Assembly (NCBI RefSeq): GCF_958298935.1
Contig: NC_084943.1
Coordinates: forward strand, 15,617,001 to 15,681,000
Length of the DNA: 64,000 nucleotides
Source: Phragmites australis
Taxonomy: Eukaryota; Streptophyta; Magnoliopsida; Poales; Poaceae
Direction: 5' to 3'
In this document: positions 36,227 through 49,579 of the stretch, piece after piece
Numbering within the stretch: position 1 is the first letter of the stretch
Layout of the letters: each line of letters opens with the position of its first letter
Notes under the pieces: generated by a model
Database searches by the model: none
Told to the model about the DNA's origin: nothing
The model's input: only the letters and a program-made list of their open reading frames with translations
Position numbers and translations under genes: made by a program

Positions 36227-39200
36227 TGTAAAAGCCTAAATTGGAGAATTTTAAAACATTGTTTTATACAAAAGTAAAATGAGAACAATAAATAAAGCCT
36301 AAATAGGAGAATACACACATATACGTGTATACACAAAAGGTTTCTAGACTTGGTTTGCACATGTTTGAATTATATTGTTTGCATGGTTTGAATATATTTT
36401 GCTTTTTTTATAATGTATATTAAAAAATATATATATATAAAATAATATAGAGAAAACCAGGAGGGAATAGGAAAAAGAAAAAGAAAGGAGAATTCCTGTT
36501 AAAACCATACGCCAAACACCTTCTCTCCCCTTCCCTTCCTTTTCCCTCAGCCCAGACCGCGTCATTCCTTCCCACCTGGCCCGACCGCAGTTAACTAGCC
36601 CTTTTTCCCGTTCGGCCCGATCACACCCTCCCTCGCTCCCTCTGCGCACCTGGGCCGAGGACCTCTAAGTCGGCCCAGCCTCTCGCTCGCGTGCAAGCAA
36701 CAGCAACCCAGCCACCCACGTTGCTCCCCCATCTCTCTGTTCGTGGGCCCCGCTATGCAGAATCGTCTCCCACCTCCAGACGAGTCCCCAACGCCCGCAT
36801 CCGAACCATGGCGCCGAGGTTTGGAGTCAAATCGGAGAGGGATAAGGGAAGATGACCTCCTAGAAGAGCTCAACCGGGATCACGGACGTATGCGCAGTTG
36901 GTTTGAACCGAATCCTCGAGCCAGCCGCCGGGGACGTCACCAATCCGTGCGGATCGCTGTTTCTCATCTGAAAACATATCCAATCCGTGCGGATCGCTTG
37001 GGATCTCCTACCCTTTTCCCCAGGCCATAAAAGCAGACCTTGGCCTTGTAGACTCCCCTCCCTTCTTGATCTGTTCTTTCGATTGAGCCTCCTCGCACCT
37101 CCAGCACAGCCGTGAGCTCTCTTCTCCATCTCCATGGGAAGCGCCGCTACGCTCGATCTCCGCCTCCAAGGCCGCGCTGCCGGCACCGAAGGTCACCAGA
37201 GAATCGCAAGGTCGCGAGGAGACTGACTCCCCATGGCAATCTCGTTGGCCACTCGTCACCGGAGCAACTAACCCGACAAGCTCCGAGAGCATCTATGGCC
37301 GCTCATCGTCGCTGCGCTACCAGAGGACATCTCGGCGTTCGAAATTCGCCTAGGTGATCTTTTCGTCGCCCTCTCCCTCTTTTTCGTCGCTTGTCAGAGC
37401 CCTTGGACCACCAAAGCATAGTTCCGTCCGAATTCCGGCGAGTCGCCGCCGTCGGACAGGTCGTCGCCGTGCCGAAGAACCACACCGAGATGCGACACGC
37501 CCGGACCGTTGGATCATAAAGGACGGTTAGGATTAGAGGAAACATACCTCTTCGGTTAGGGGTAAGATCGGCCGTTAGATCAGCAGTTGGCGGTTCAGAT
37601 TTCATGAGACCGAGTCAAGCCACGTCATCATCTTTTGCCACGTGTTAGCGCCGTATAGGTCTTCCATCCGACGTTGCCAGCCATGTCAGCACACAGTCAG
37701 CACATAATTCTTTTTTAGTTATTCTTGCTGACGTCATAATAAGAGATGGTGATGAAATAAATAGTGTTTTCACTTTAAACATATGTTAACCTCAGATATC
37801 AGTAAATAATGTATTGCTTCAATAAGTAAATGGGTAATAAATCTTTTTAATGTCTTTTCTTTAGAATATAAATAGTGAATAACTAAGTTTAATGTTTTCT
37901 TTAGATTAATAATCTCGACAAATATGTTTTCTATAATAAAATAATTTTTAAAATAGGATAAAATGTGAGAACAATTATAATAATTTTTTTATAATGCTAT
38001 TTATTTCTATTTAATGTTTTATAAAGTTTTATAATCCAAATAAATGCTAATAAATACCAAAAAATTTCTAGAAAATTCTATAAAATCATAGATTGCTTTT
38101 AAAAATTCTAGAAAATTTTTAAAACACATAGTTTCACCTGTAGTTAATCTTTTTCTCCTATTTTAAATTTTTTAGAAGCCGTAGCTTATCAACCGTAGCT
38201 CCAATTTGATCTGTTCTTTCATCGGAATGTTCGAAAAAACGTGATCTTATGTGTGATGATATTTGTTGTGTGCTATTTGGTTATTTTGGATCTTGGGGTT
38301 TATGTGTTGCCTTCTGCTTATATTCACGAGTAGGTGTCAACATTTCGGAGAAGCTAGAAAGATTTTAAGACTAAGACTTTGCTGAAGACCCAACTAAGTA
38401 TAGTAAAGGTAAGTTGTGTTCTTCAACATATTTATCCTAGTTTTAAAAATATTTTATTTTACAAATATCATGCTAATAATTTGTTGAGAATTTCAAGAGT
38501 TAGACTTTACGTACTTTTCCCTTATCATTCTTGTAGCCATGGTATAGTTTTAGGTTATAGAAAGGTAGTTGATGCTTAGCCTTACTTTGGGATGATGATC
38601 ATGATAATGAATGAATGAATATGATAATGGTCCTGCACAACAATGATAAAAGATGATGGTATAATTTTTATACCATGGTATAGGGATTTGATCAATGGTT
38701 GATGAGACCAGTACATGATGTACTAATGAGTTGTGGTAGTTTTGCTCAAATCTAAGAACCGGTTCGTAGAGCGATCATTCTGACATAATAATACAACCAT
38801 AAGCCTGGTATGAGACAGGTCTAACTGATTAATTTGCATACTCTCAGCGTTGTGTAGATCATCCGGTTGTGTCGAACGAAAGGGTGTACTTCCAAGGTTC
38901 CATTGGCGCAAGAAGAGGCTTTCGTTGTTGAGGTGTATTCACGCGGCGGTGAAACCTTAGCAGGTATGCATGTGTTGAGAGGGACATTGTAAAGGTTTTG
39001 AAGTGATTTTCTGGCTACACATCTCAGAAGTGTGTAAATGTCTAGCTAACACGGGCATAATGGAGATCATGACTTGTCGGTAAAGTGTATAAACTTTGCA
39101 GAGTTAAAACTGAATATTCAGTCACGCTCATGGTCAAGAGCAATGATGAACCCTTGCATGATTAGAATCTGATGGTTGTCAGTATGGTGAACTGCGATGG

Positions 39201-39835
39201 TGGGAACTATGGTTGAGGTGTTGGTCAATCGCGATGGTGGGAATTATGGTTGAGGTGGTTTTGGTAGTTGGTCAACCTTGGCGGTGGGAGCTATGTTTGA
39301 GGCGTTTGGTTGGTAAACCTTGGTGGTGAGAATCATAGTTGTGGTGGTCATATGGTGGTTAAGTTAAAATGGTTTGAATCTTAAGGTTAGATGTTTACTT
39401 ACTGTTGTTCACTTAATTATTTACTCGTTTTTTAACTATTTTGAAATAAATGCTATTTTTTAGCAAAAGAGCCATATCAGCCTTATTATTGTTAAAGCCT
39501 TCATATGCATTATTTTCCTTACAACATACGAAGTACGATATGTGCTCACACTTGCTATCACCATACACACCCAATTGGGAAAGATTTTTGAAGACTTCAA
39601 GAAGGTGCATTCTAGGAAGGTGTTCTCTGTCGATTGCATGTGGAGTTATCAGTGCAGAAGAAGACTATTAGGATCCGTTGCAGTTTTAGATAGTTCTCGA
39701 CCCTTGAATGTCTCTTTTGTAAGATGGATTATCGATTAAGGTGTGGGTATTGTAATGATTATCATTAATGAAGTCTCTATGTATTGGGATTGATTCTTGG
39801 GCCCAACATATAAATGGGATTTGTCGTTTTCTTGG
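36227..39835 (+). repeat. Lone truncated LTR related to the LARD LTR
   Basis: From about 38.15 kb to 39.75 kb it follows the LARD LTR block by block. Examples are AACCGGTTCGTAGAGCGA (compare 20586), GCCTGGTATGAGACAGG, GGTGAAACCTTAGCAGG and AATGTCTAGCTAACACGG. The 5' half (36.2-37.7 kb) has different sequence but the same layout, with a CATAAAAG promoter at 37026-37033 followed by a GC-rich leader. The start near TGTAAAAGCC at 36227 is tentative. The end lacks a GTGTGACA terminus, and no internal region follows, so it is a truncated solo LTR. Confidence 0.65.
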
Positions 39836-40269
39836 ACCGATCTCGACAATAAGCCATGTCAAAATTTTGTGATCCAAACTTTCTGGCAAAGCTACAAGCA
39901 TATGAACTCTATTTTGCCTCTCGAATGGAAACATTCCTGAGGAGAAGCAGTTTTTGCAAAGAGTAAATTTCACAAAATCACACTTCTTCTTTGATGTGGC
40001 AACAATTTCGATGTAAGTAAATGGAAATGGAGTAAGCGTGTGGATCAGCGAGCAAACTTAGTCAATTGGACACAACAATCGTGTTTGGCAGTTCAATTTT
40101 CTGAACCATGGTAGAATTCATGCAGAAGATATGGCATATCTGATCGATCTCCACCGTCCACCCGAGTTGTCAAACGATCATCGTGCAAAGTTGGATTCGT
40201 TCCTCCTTCCAAAAAAAATATTTAATATCACATTATTTGCTTTACATACCTAAACATCTAATATTTGGC
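39836..40269. other. Spacer, nothing recognised
   Basis: No supported gene. An open frame of 95 codons on the minus strand (39686-39973) crosses the LTR end and has no recognisable family. Confidence 0.35.
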
Positions 40270-42753
40270 TTCCATAGGGATCGGTGGTGTTCTACGAGGG
40301 GGACTAAATTATGACACTTAAAAATTAATAGCTCCAAAAACTTTACAAGATAAACCTATCTCAATTTCTAACTAAATGTGCTCTAGGTTTATCTAGTGCG
40401 TCTACTCTATCGCTCCAGATGATTGCAACCTACTCTAGCAAAGTAAATTGCAAGTATGTAAATACGAAAATGTAAATAATGTAGAGAGACAAACTCGACA
40501 CAAGGGATTTTTATCCTATGGTATCGATGGTACACAAGCCACTTCTAGTCCACGTTGGAGCTCCACAAAGGATATACTCCTGATCGCTAAGTCTCTTCTG
40601 GTCACGGCTCTTGAGCTACCAAGTCACCAAGACAAGGCCTCAAGCACGATGAGTCACCAAGCCACCAAGGCAAGGTCTCACCACTAATGTCTCTTCCGTC
40701 GTTCACTTGTACGTTGTCTTCACCTCAGAGCTTTTGTCACAAAGACAAGTGCATCTGCGTCCCCGCACAATCTTCTTGCCGTCGCTTCACACCAAGTCGG
40801 ATGGTCAACAAGTTACCAGTGAGTCACCAAGAGTCCAAGGCGCCGGCGTACCTCTCGATACATAGCTGGATCACTCGTTGATCCACTCTCTAGGTTGCAG
40901 CACCTAGCAACACTTCTATCTAGGCCTATAAGCACTAATCACTCTCTCATGGTGTGCTTAATCGCCTTGAATGATCACTTTAAGCATTTTGATGGCTTGT
41001 ATATCTTCTCAAGTGTGTATGAGCTTTCTCTGGACTCCAGCAGCTTCAAATGACTGAGTGGAGGGGAATTTATAGCCTCAACCCCACAGACTAGCCGTTG
41101 CTCCAATGGCTCAACTTTACTGTAAACACCGGACCATTCGGTGACTACAACATTAGCAACTAGCTGTTAGAACCCCACTCAAATACATTTTGAACATCGG
41201 ATTGTCTGGTGTATCATTCACTTCCATCACCGGACTATCCTGTGTGTTGTTTTGCGCCAAGTCGATACACTTCTTCTTTGTACAATTAGTCCAGTGTGTA
41301 GACCCTCTAATCACTAGATCTTCTGGTGTGTTGATCTTCATCTTCTACTGATGCTTTGACATCTTGCTCAAAAGCACTTCGGTGTGTTTACTTCTTCATC
41401 ACCAGATCATTCGGTGAGTTGAAATATTTCCTTCCCTCATTTGCACAGCTTCTGTTTAAATGCGTCGGTGCTCTTACTCTTCTAACACCGGACCATCCGG
41501 TGAGGTGATCCTCACCCTCTATCAAAAATACTCTGGTGTGTTCACCGGGGCATCACCGGACCTTCCGATTAGTGAAACTTCACTGAACTCCACTGACAAA
41601 ATACTTCGGCGTTGCCAAAGTTTTTATCATCGGACCATCCGGTGAGTTCAATAGCCTCTAGATAAAATGCTCCAGTGAGTGCAAACTGCTCTACACTGGA
41701 CTATCTGGTGAGAATAATTTCTCTGGGACTTCTCTAATTCAATCAAAGTTTGTCCCGGCTACGGTGGCTAATTTATTTATTGCATCCATAAGACATACTA
41801 ATATATATTCTTGACAAACATGTTAGTCCCAATGACTATGTTGTCATTAACTGCCAAAATCACAATCATGATCTAATAGAGCTATTTTCACTATAATTAT
41901 CTCATTATTTGCCTTCTATACCTAGACGTCTAATATTTGCCTTCCAAATATTCCATGTTCTTACCAACATTATATCTCCCTTTTTGCTACAATTTTCCTC
42001 AACATTATGTCTTCTTTTTGGTTGTGGCTGCCAAATAGATAGTTCTTCATTTTTCTCCATTGCCACTATCTCCTTTGATTGACCCATGCAAGAGTTTATT
42101 CACATTTATAAACCCAAGATGCATCCCCTTTGTCAACAATCGACCCGAAATAGTTCTTGCATCTTACTTGCTTGACTTGCATCTTGCTTTAGTCTCAAAA
42201 TTCTCCCTCTTTTTCAACAATCTCAAAAAGGTTATAAACATATGTTGAACTCAATAGAAAATATTAAACATTAGAGTATTTGGTAGAGAGCTTCATAAAA
42301 CCTGATCCATATGAATGATACCACTAATGAAGAATTATGAGGAATTGATATCAATTGAAAAGAAATACCAATTGTAAGGATAGGAGATATTGATATCAAT
42401 TGAAAAGAACAAACAAGGATCATGATTCATGAAACTCACATGATATAATCTAAACCCCATATATGTGTGCATACATATAATAATACCATCTTGTGAATAC
42501 TACTTGTAGAAATGTAGCAATATATGTACAACTAGACAATAAGTAGAGGTGTAAAGTTTAAGCCATATCATGCATGCATGTAGCTTAAATATAGAAATAA
42601 ATTGACAATGATACCAATTGAAGCCTTTAAACATTGCATACCTCTGGGGACTTGTTGATCACTCTATGAGACTACAAAAGATATTACTTGAAACACATGC
42701 TAGTCTCAAAATAACAACCCATAGGATGTACTCCCCCTAAATGTGTGCACACA
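40270..42753 (-). mobile_element. Sirevirus-like (Ty1/copia) LTR and 3' internal stub
   Basis: The minus-strand LTR (about 40285-42200) resembles the one at 58568-60142 in layout and the piece at 60303-61090 in sequence. It has repeated ACCGGACCATCCGGTGAG-type palindromes at 41.1-41.7 kb, and a TATAAATTCCCC promoter (minus; TATA core at 41074-41069). A purine tract AAAAAGAGGGAGAATTTTG lies on the minus strand near 42.2 kb. Beyond it, 42.2-42.75 kb is non-coding 3' internal sequence with a CTCCCCCTAAATGTGTGCA block also found near 60.24 kb. The stub resumes at 47603 after the TIR element. No pol is left. Confidence 0.65.
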
Positions 42754-42847
42754 TGTGAGGAACGGTCCAAATAATATTCTAATTAATCAATAAGTTGATC
42801 ATTTACCTAATCATGACTGCAATGATTAATCATAATAACATTCCAGT

Positions 42848-43292
42848 AGTCCTGGTATGTGTTTTGTGCCTAAGATTAGAACACACACATTTTCAACATA
42901 GGTCATCACAACAAAGCTTAAGAAAGAGCGAGTAATTAACATATATTACATGTCATTAAGTCATTACATTGTGTAGTTATGCACGTCCCAAAACGCTAAT
43001 TACGTAGTTAAACATGCATAATCATCATGGCACTATATTGTGCACGTTTATTTGTTAATTTAAGCTTAAATGTACTTCAAAAATACCTTGGATATAATTA
43101 AAGCAATTTAGAAAGGATTATGAAAAGAAAAGAAACGAAACACTAGGGTTTGCTTCGAGCGGTCTGACCAGGATTATATGCGGTCTGACCGCCCATAGCA
43201 ACCACGTGGGCTTAGCATGTGGGCTTTCCGTGATTGGTAGCTCCCGCAGTCTGACCGCCACAGCGCAGAGCGTCCACTTAAGGAAATTGACC

Positions 43293-43328
<36 letters not shown>

Positions 43329-44659
43329 TCTCACTCTCATTCACTCTCTTCACCCAAACTGAGGGAGAGAAAGAAGAGGACGACCCCGACGACCGGATTT
43401 CGATGGAGGCCACTTCCCCAAGCTTCCCGAGAACTTCCCCGAGCTCATCTCCTTCATCCTCCTCACCGGAGATGTCTTCCACGTGAGTTCATAAACCTCA
43501 AGCTCGCGCACCACCCCGAAGCCTGATCTCCATATCGGAGCCTCCCCGGAATGGACCCCTCTGCTAGAAAGTTTTCCTACATCGAGGTGAGACACCCACA
43601 ACCTTTGCCCCGTAATTCCCAAACTCTAGTTGGTCCCATTACCCATTAGGCCCAACCTTAACCCTAGACTAGAGCTTGTCCATGGTACTTTCCGAGTTTA
43701 GCTCAGTGAATGTCATCCAAATCACCCTAGTAGCACTCCAACTAGTCCTGTAGAGCATTTTGGTACCCTTCGTGGTCGAAGACAATGCCAGAGCCTTCGT
43801 CGGCGACCTCGCCAAGGTGACGCCAATAGGGTTCAGTGCTCAGACCGCCACTAGGGTCGGTCTAATCGCCAGCTGCCGGTTTGATCTCCATTATACCGTT
43901 GGTCTAAACACCGAGGCCCACATCTCTCTGCAGGCCGACGGTCTAACCGCCGCTCCACCAGCAGTCTGACCGCTAGCTATTCAAAGCTTTATGCACTTAA
44001 GTTGTCTTATCTGAGGTTCAAACCTTTTCTAACCTGGATTGTTTAGCGTTCCTTTGCAAATATTTTCGAAACATGACACCTTATTATTGTTATATGAGCA
44101 TGCATCATGTGCACACTTTTTCGTCATTTATTTATTTATGTGATGCATTCTTGGTTTATTTAGAGAGTGTCGCACCAACGGTTCGAGTGAGTGAAGGCAA
44201 CGCCGAACTTCCGGAGTTCTATGAGTGTTGCGCACGTAGCGTCAGGCAAGTGCCGGAGTAGCAAGGCAAGCATCTAAGCATACTCAACCCAGTACTTTAG
44301 ATCGATTGTATATAATATGATAAATTATGCTTTATGTATGTTTGCATGATTAATGTTCCAGAGTCAGGTGATATGGGTATAACCTATGTTGATGCATTAT
44401 TTCTATCTTGATCTGGTTGATGATCCTTATCCTTCTAGCCTAGGTATAATCATAAGAATGTCTTACTTAAAAATGATATGAGATGCTTAGCAATGCATAG
44501 GTCTTCGATAGAAGTTGAGCGGTGAAATGTTCCATCGTTCGCGAGCTATAGGGTCAATTATTGTTCACAGTGATGATAACAATATGGATTGTATGAGAGT
44601 GAGGATGAGACGAGACATGGGCGGTGCAAGTGGTTAGTTCTAGGTACGAGAAAGTGGAT
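42848..44659 (+). repeat. Direct duplication, copy A (1,812 bp)
   Basis: Starts AGTCCTGGTATGTG inside the left TIR and aligns almost throughout with the copy starting at 44660. Relative to copy B it lacks about 250 bp (46436-46690). It includes a (CT)n tract at 43297-43325. Confidence 0.85.
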
Positions 44660-45112
44660 AGTCCTGGTATGTATTTTGTGCCCAAGATCTGAACACACGC
44701 CTTTCCATCATAGGTCATCACAACAAAGCTTAAGAGAGAGCGAGTGATTAACATATTTTACATGTCATTAAGTCATTACATTGCGTAGTTATGCACATCC
44801 CAAAATGCTAATTACGTAGTTAAGCATATATAATCATCATGGCATTATGTTGTGCATATTTATTTGTTAATATAAGCTTAAATGTACTTCAAAAATACCT
44901 TGGATATAATTAAAGCCATTTAGGAAGGAGGAGGAAAAGAAAAGAAAGGAAACACTATGTTTTTCTTCCAGCGGTCTGACCAGGATTGTCCGTAGTCTGA
45001 CCGCCAGAAGCAACCACATGGGCTTAGCACGTGGGCTTTCCGTGGTATGACTTGTAGCTCCTGCGGTTTGACTGCCACAGCGTAGAGCGTCCACTTAAGA
45101 AAATCGACCAAA

Positions 45113-45152
<40 letters not shown>

Positions 45153-46720
45153 ACTTCTCGCTCTCTTCACCTAAACTGAGGGAGAGAAGGAAGAGGACGA
45201 CCCCGATGACCGGATTTCGATGAAGGACACTTCCCCAAGCTTCTCGAGGACTTCCCCAAGCTCATACCTTTCATCCTCTTCGCTAGTCTTCCACGTGAGT
45301 TCATCCACCTCAAACTTGCGCACCACCCTGGAGTCTGATCTCCAAATCGGAGCCTCCCCGGAGTAGACCCCTTCGCCAGAAAGTTTCCCTATGTCGAGGC
45401 GAGACACCCACTACATTTGCCCTGTCATTCCCAAACTCTAGTTGGTCCCATTCCCCATTAGGCCCAACCTCAACCCTAGCCTAGAGCTTATCCATGGAGC
45501 TTCCTGAGTTTGGCTTGGTGAATGTAATCTAAATCACCCTAGTAGCACTCCACTAGTCTCGTAGAGTATTTTGGTACCCTTTGTGGTCGAAGACAATGCC
45601 GGAGCCTTCGTCGGCAACCTCGCTGAGGTGACACCGATAGGGTTCAGCAGCTAGACCACCACTAGGGTCGGTCTGATCGCCAGTTGCCGGTTTGGCCTCC
45701 ACCATACCGTCAATCTGACCGCCAAGGCCCAAATCTCTCTGCACACTGACGGTCTGACCACCGCTCCACCGTCGATCTGACCGCCAGCTATTCAAAGCTT
45801 TATGCACTTAGGTTGTCTTATCTGGGGTTCAAACCTTTTCTAACTCGGATTGTTTAGCATTCCTTTGCAAATATTTTCGAAACACGACGCTTTATTATTG
45901 TTACATGAGCATTCATCATGTGCACACTTTTCCGTTGTTTATTTATTTATGTGATGCATTCTTGGTTTATTTAGAGAGTGTCGCATCAATGGTTCAAGTG
46001 AGCAAAGGCAACACTGAACTTCCGGAGTTCTGAGAGTTGCGTAGGTAGCATCAGGCAAGCGCCGGAGTAGCAAGGCAAGCATCTAAGCATACTCAACCCA
46101 CTATTTTGGATCGATTGTATCTAATATGATACGTTATGCTTTATGTATGTTTGCATGATTAACATTCTAGAGTCAGGTGATATGGGTAGAACCTATGTTG
46201 ATGCATTACTTCTACCTTGTTCTGGTTGATGATCCTTATCCTTGTAGCCTATGTATAATCATGAGAATGTCTTACTTTAAAGTGATATGAGATGCTTAGC
46301 AATGCATAGGTCTTTGGTAGAAGTCAAGCGGTGGAATGTTCCATCGCTCGTGAGCTATATGGTCAATTATTGTTCACAATGATTGTAACAATATGGATTG
46401 TATGAGAGTTAGGATGAGACGAGATGTGGGTGGTGATAGGGATAGATCGGGAGAGAAACCCGGATGCCATAGACCGTTTGCATCGGTTAAGTACCGTCCA
46501 TCGGTGTCGTTGGCTCTAGCACTTTCTGTACTAACTAGATGTCTATCTAATGTTAAGACAAGATGATTATCATACGCTATGCTGACACTTGCCTTACAGC
46601 CCTATGACACATAAAAAAAAGGAGAAGCAAGACAGGGAGCCAGAGGTGCCCGGGACACGATCGCGGTAACCCTGGAGCCATAGGGGCATGTGCAAGTGGG
46701 TAGTTCTGGTATGAGAAAGG
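44660..46720 (+). repeat. Direct duplication, copy B
   Basis: Starts AGTCCTGGTATGTA with no spacer after copy A. It contains an extra segment at 46436-46690 that copy A lacks, and a longer (CT)n tract at 45116-45148. Open frames at 43350-43622 and 45171-45407 (minus) are equivalent parts of the two copies and differ enough that no constraint is evident. Confidence 0.85.
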
Positions 46721-47602
46721 TTGATATGAGTACCCCCTTGTGTGGGAATGTGTGGTCACGCAAGCCAAATAGTCCTCAAGTCATGTGGGTAAAGTTTTAC
46801 CCCCTATAGGGTGTAAGATCAATTTGAATTGTTGCGCTCTCGGTCATGAGCATGCTTCTATCCATCTGCATCGATCGTATAGTCACGAATGTGAATGATA
46901 TGGTATGGTATGTTAGGATGAAGTTGAGATGGTTCTATTCTCAGATATATTTATGATAGTTCCAGTTACATATATGTTTATGTCGTTGTTTACAGGATCG
47001 AATGGTATAGGTGGTCATGTGTAGATGCTTACACTTTTATGTCAAAAAAAATAGCTTTCACATGTGAATCTACTTAACCCTGTGGTCATTCCTCACTAAT
47101 CATTCAAATGCATGATCCTTAGAGTCGAGTTATTTATATGTACCCATTATGGATTAAATCTTGCAAGTACCTTCATACTCACGCTGCTCTTTCAGGTTTT
47201 GCAGGCGAGGAGGAGCTAGTGTTTGGCTACTTTACGCTCGTTGATGTAGGCGGCAAGCATGAGTAGTGTAAACTACTCGAGTGGCGAGTTTTTTGGTGGT
47301 GGTGTCTGAGGGCAATGGCTCCACCCACCTTTTGTTGTCAATAGATTTTGTTTTCCGCTGCGTAGTGTCTTGTAAATGTTTTGGCAGTGTAATGACTTAA
47401 TGACATGTAATATATGTTAATTACTCGCTCTTTCTTAAGCTTTGTTGTGATGACCTATGTTGGAAAGGCGTGTATTCCGATCTTGGGCACAAAACACATG
47501 TCAGGACTACCGGGATGATATTCTGATTAATCATTGCAGTCGTGATTAGGTAAATGATCGACTTAATGATTAATTAGAATATTATTTGGACGGTTCCTCA
47601 CA

Positions 47603-48274
47603 CTACAAGTGTTGAATACTTGTGAGAGATATGCACTTGTTATTGATAACAATGGGGAGGGTACCCTATAGATTGGTTCATGGCACATAAAAAATACCAA
47701 ATGTAGAACTAGTTCCATATAAGCAACCTACAACTAATAAACCATATAAGTTGCTCATAAGAAAGAAAAAAACACAAGCAACTTACCATATGAAAAACCT
47801 TCACTAGGCATTGCAATAAATTGAATTGAGAGCATGCAATCATAGACAAGACAAGTGAATTCATCAATTTAGAGCATTTAGCATCTAGTACCTTTGTCTT
47901 GTTTACCTTTGGATGGGAATTTGGGTCATCTTCTTGATGTCATTGTTGTCATAGATGATGAAGAATATTAACCTGTACTTTAGAAGAAGAGCTTAAAGTA
48001 TTCTTCTCGCCACTTAAGCGTCTTCAATTTGCATCAAACCTAGCCTACTGATCTCATTGACATGAATATTCAATCGAGAGCATATATCATTAGCGCTTTT
48101 ATGGGTAAATTATTTTTATGCTATTGAGCTTAGTAACAAGCACATGATATTTCTCATTGTGCACATCCTTTATGCCTTCATGTTTTTTAATGAGATCAGT
48201 TCAAATATCATGCGTATTGGTGAGAGAATATACTCTATTGAATGCATTGATGCTAAGAGATGATAAAAGGATAC
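47603..48274 (-). mobile_element. Sirevirus-like internal stub, continuation
   Basis: Continues the 3' non-coding internal sequence broken off at 42753. It is AT-rich with no ORF and ends where the Tat 3' LTR begins. Confidence 0.5.
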
Positions 48275-49579
48275 TGTCGGAGGATGAACTCCTCAAGCGG
48301 GGATCCTGAGGGACCCTCTTTGAGATTCGGCTGGGGGGGATGATTTTACATCTACCTCGTACGTGGATTTAATGCGAGTATGTGAGATGTAGGTCGGACG
48401 GATGATCGTCAGCTAGTGGGAGTAAATGCTCGAGGGATTTCAGACAGGTTCGGGCCGCACGGAGCGTAATACCCTACTCCTGTGTGTATGCTATTAATGC
48501 TCTGGGAATGCCTCTCTCTGGATCTCTGTATTACAAGGTTTTTTGTCTAAGTCTAGAGCTTCGGTCTTCAAGTACCGACCTCTAACTGTGTGCTAGAGCT
48601 TCTTCTTCTTCGATTTGTTCTGGCGTGTTAAGACTTCAGCTTTTTCTTTTTCGTTCTTCTCCGAATGCACCCCTCTTTTATCCCGTTGGGGGAGGCTTGG
48701 CGTGCCCAGAAAGGAGGGTACGAGTTCCCATGAGCCATAAATGGAAAGCAACCATCATGGGGCTGCAGTTTGATGTTACAGGGGGTTGAAAATACGCCCT
48801 CGGCCGGTCCTGTCGCCCATTATGCCCACTTTAGCAGGTGCAGTGGGGGAGGCCCATCGGGTAGCCGTCGAACGACCCTACATGCCCACTCGGTCAGAGC
48901 AGGTCTGACACAGCAGGCGGCAGGCGATATGCCTCGTGCCCAGCAATGATATCTCAAGCCGCGCAGGGTGACATGCGATGAGACATGTCGCATTAAATGT
49001 CCCCACGCCTTCCTGCCAGGCGGTGGCAGGGACTGACGTACTCAGTACGACAGGCGTGGGGGGATTGATTGGAGGTGATAGGCCACGCTCCCTCTTAAAT
49101 GAAGCATCAGGCTTCTCACCAATTGACACCTCACCGCTGAGCCCTTGTGGGGTCCACCGGCAAGGGGCTTCTCAGGTCCTCGGGGAACTCTGGGTGCTCG
49201 GGGACTACTATTTATAGCCCCGAGTGCCCACTCCCGGATATGTCTCTTCTCGGGTCCTCGAGGAACCACGGGTACTCGGGGACCACTGTTCATGACCCTG
49301 AGCACCCCTCCCGGAACTGGCTCTTCTCGGGTCCTCGGGGAACTACGGGTACTCGGGGACCACTGTTTATGGCCCCAAGCACCCCTCCCGAAACTGGCTC
49401 TTCTCGGGTCCTCGGGGAACTACGAGTACTCGGGGACCACTGTTGATGGCCCCGAGCACCCCTCCCGGAACTGGGTATTCTCGGGCCTCGGGGAGATGGT
49501 CCCCGCGAGAAGGCGCCATGTGGCATTCTGCTGTCCTAGCCTCGGGACTCGGGGACCCCTGGTTCCTATGTCACCGACA
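48275..49579 (-). repeat. 3' LTR of the Tat element
   Basis: 1,305 bp. On the element's strand it starts TGTCGGTGACATAGGAACC and ends GTTCATCCTCCGACA, so TGTCGG/CCGACA form the terminal inverted repeat. A 77-bp tandem array lies near its start. The 5' partner LTR is not in the window. Confidence 0.87.
49168..49495 (-). repeat. 77-bp tandem array in the Tat LTR
   Basis: CTTCTCGGGTCCTCGGGGAA-type units start at 49168, 49246, 49323, 49400 and 49477. Each contains ACTCGGGGACCACTGTT and GAGCACCCCTCCCGGAACTG. The periods of 78, 77, 77 and 77 are not divisible by three, so long open frames here are by-products of the repeat. Confidence 0.85.

Larger units (their letters stand above)
42754..47602. 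mobile_element. 4.85-kb terminal-inverted-repeat element nested in the Sirevirus remnant
   Basis: The left 218 bp (42754-42971) and right 217 bp (47386-47602) are reverse complements with few differences. Both outer ends read TGTGAGGAAC. Sirevirus-like sequence lies on both sides. Flanks GCACACATG and CACTACAAG are similar but not a clean duplication. The interior has no transposase. It holds a 1.8-kb direct duplication, two CT microsatellites and many GGTCTGACCGCC-type motifs. Class is uncertain: long TIRs suggest a Mutator-like or foldback non-autonomous element. Confidence 0.65.

Noticed and set aside
39686..39973. 95-codon minus-strand frame
   Set aside because: It spans the end of an LTR fragment and the spacer, with no recognisable protein.
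49145..49500. CRISPR-like array of regularly spaced repeats
   Set aside because: Units are contiguous 77-bp tandem repeats without unique spacers, inside an LTR of a plant genome.
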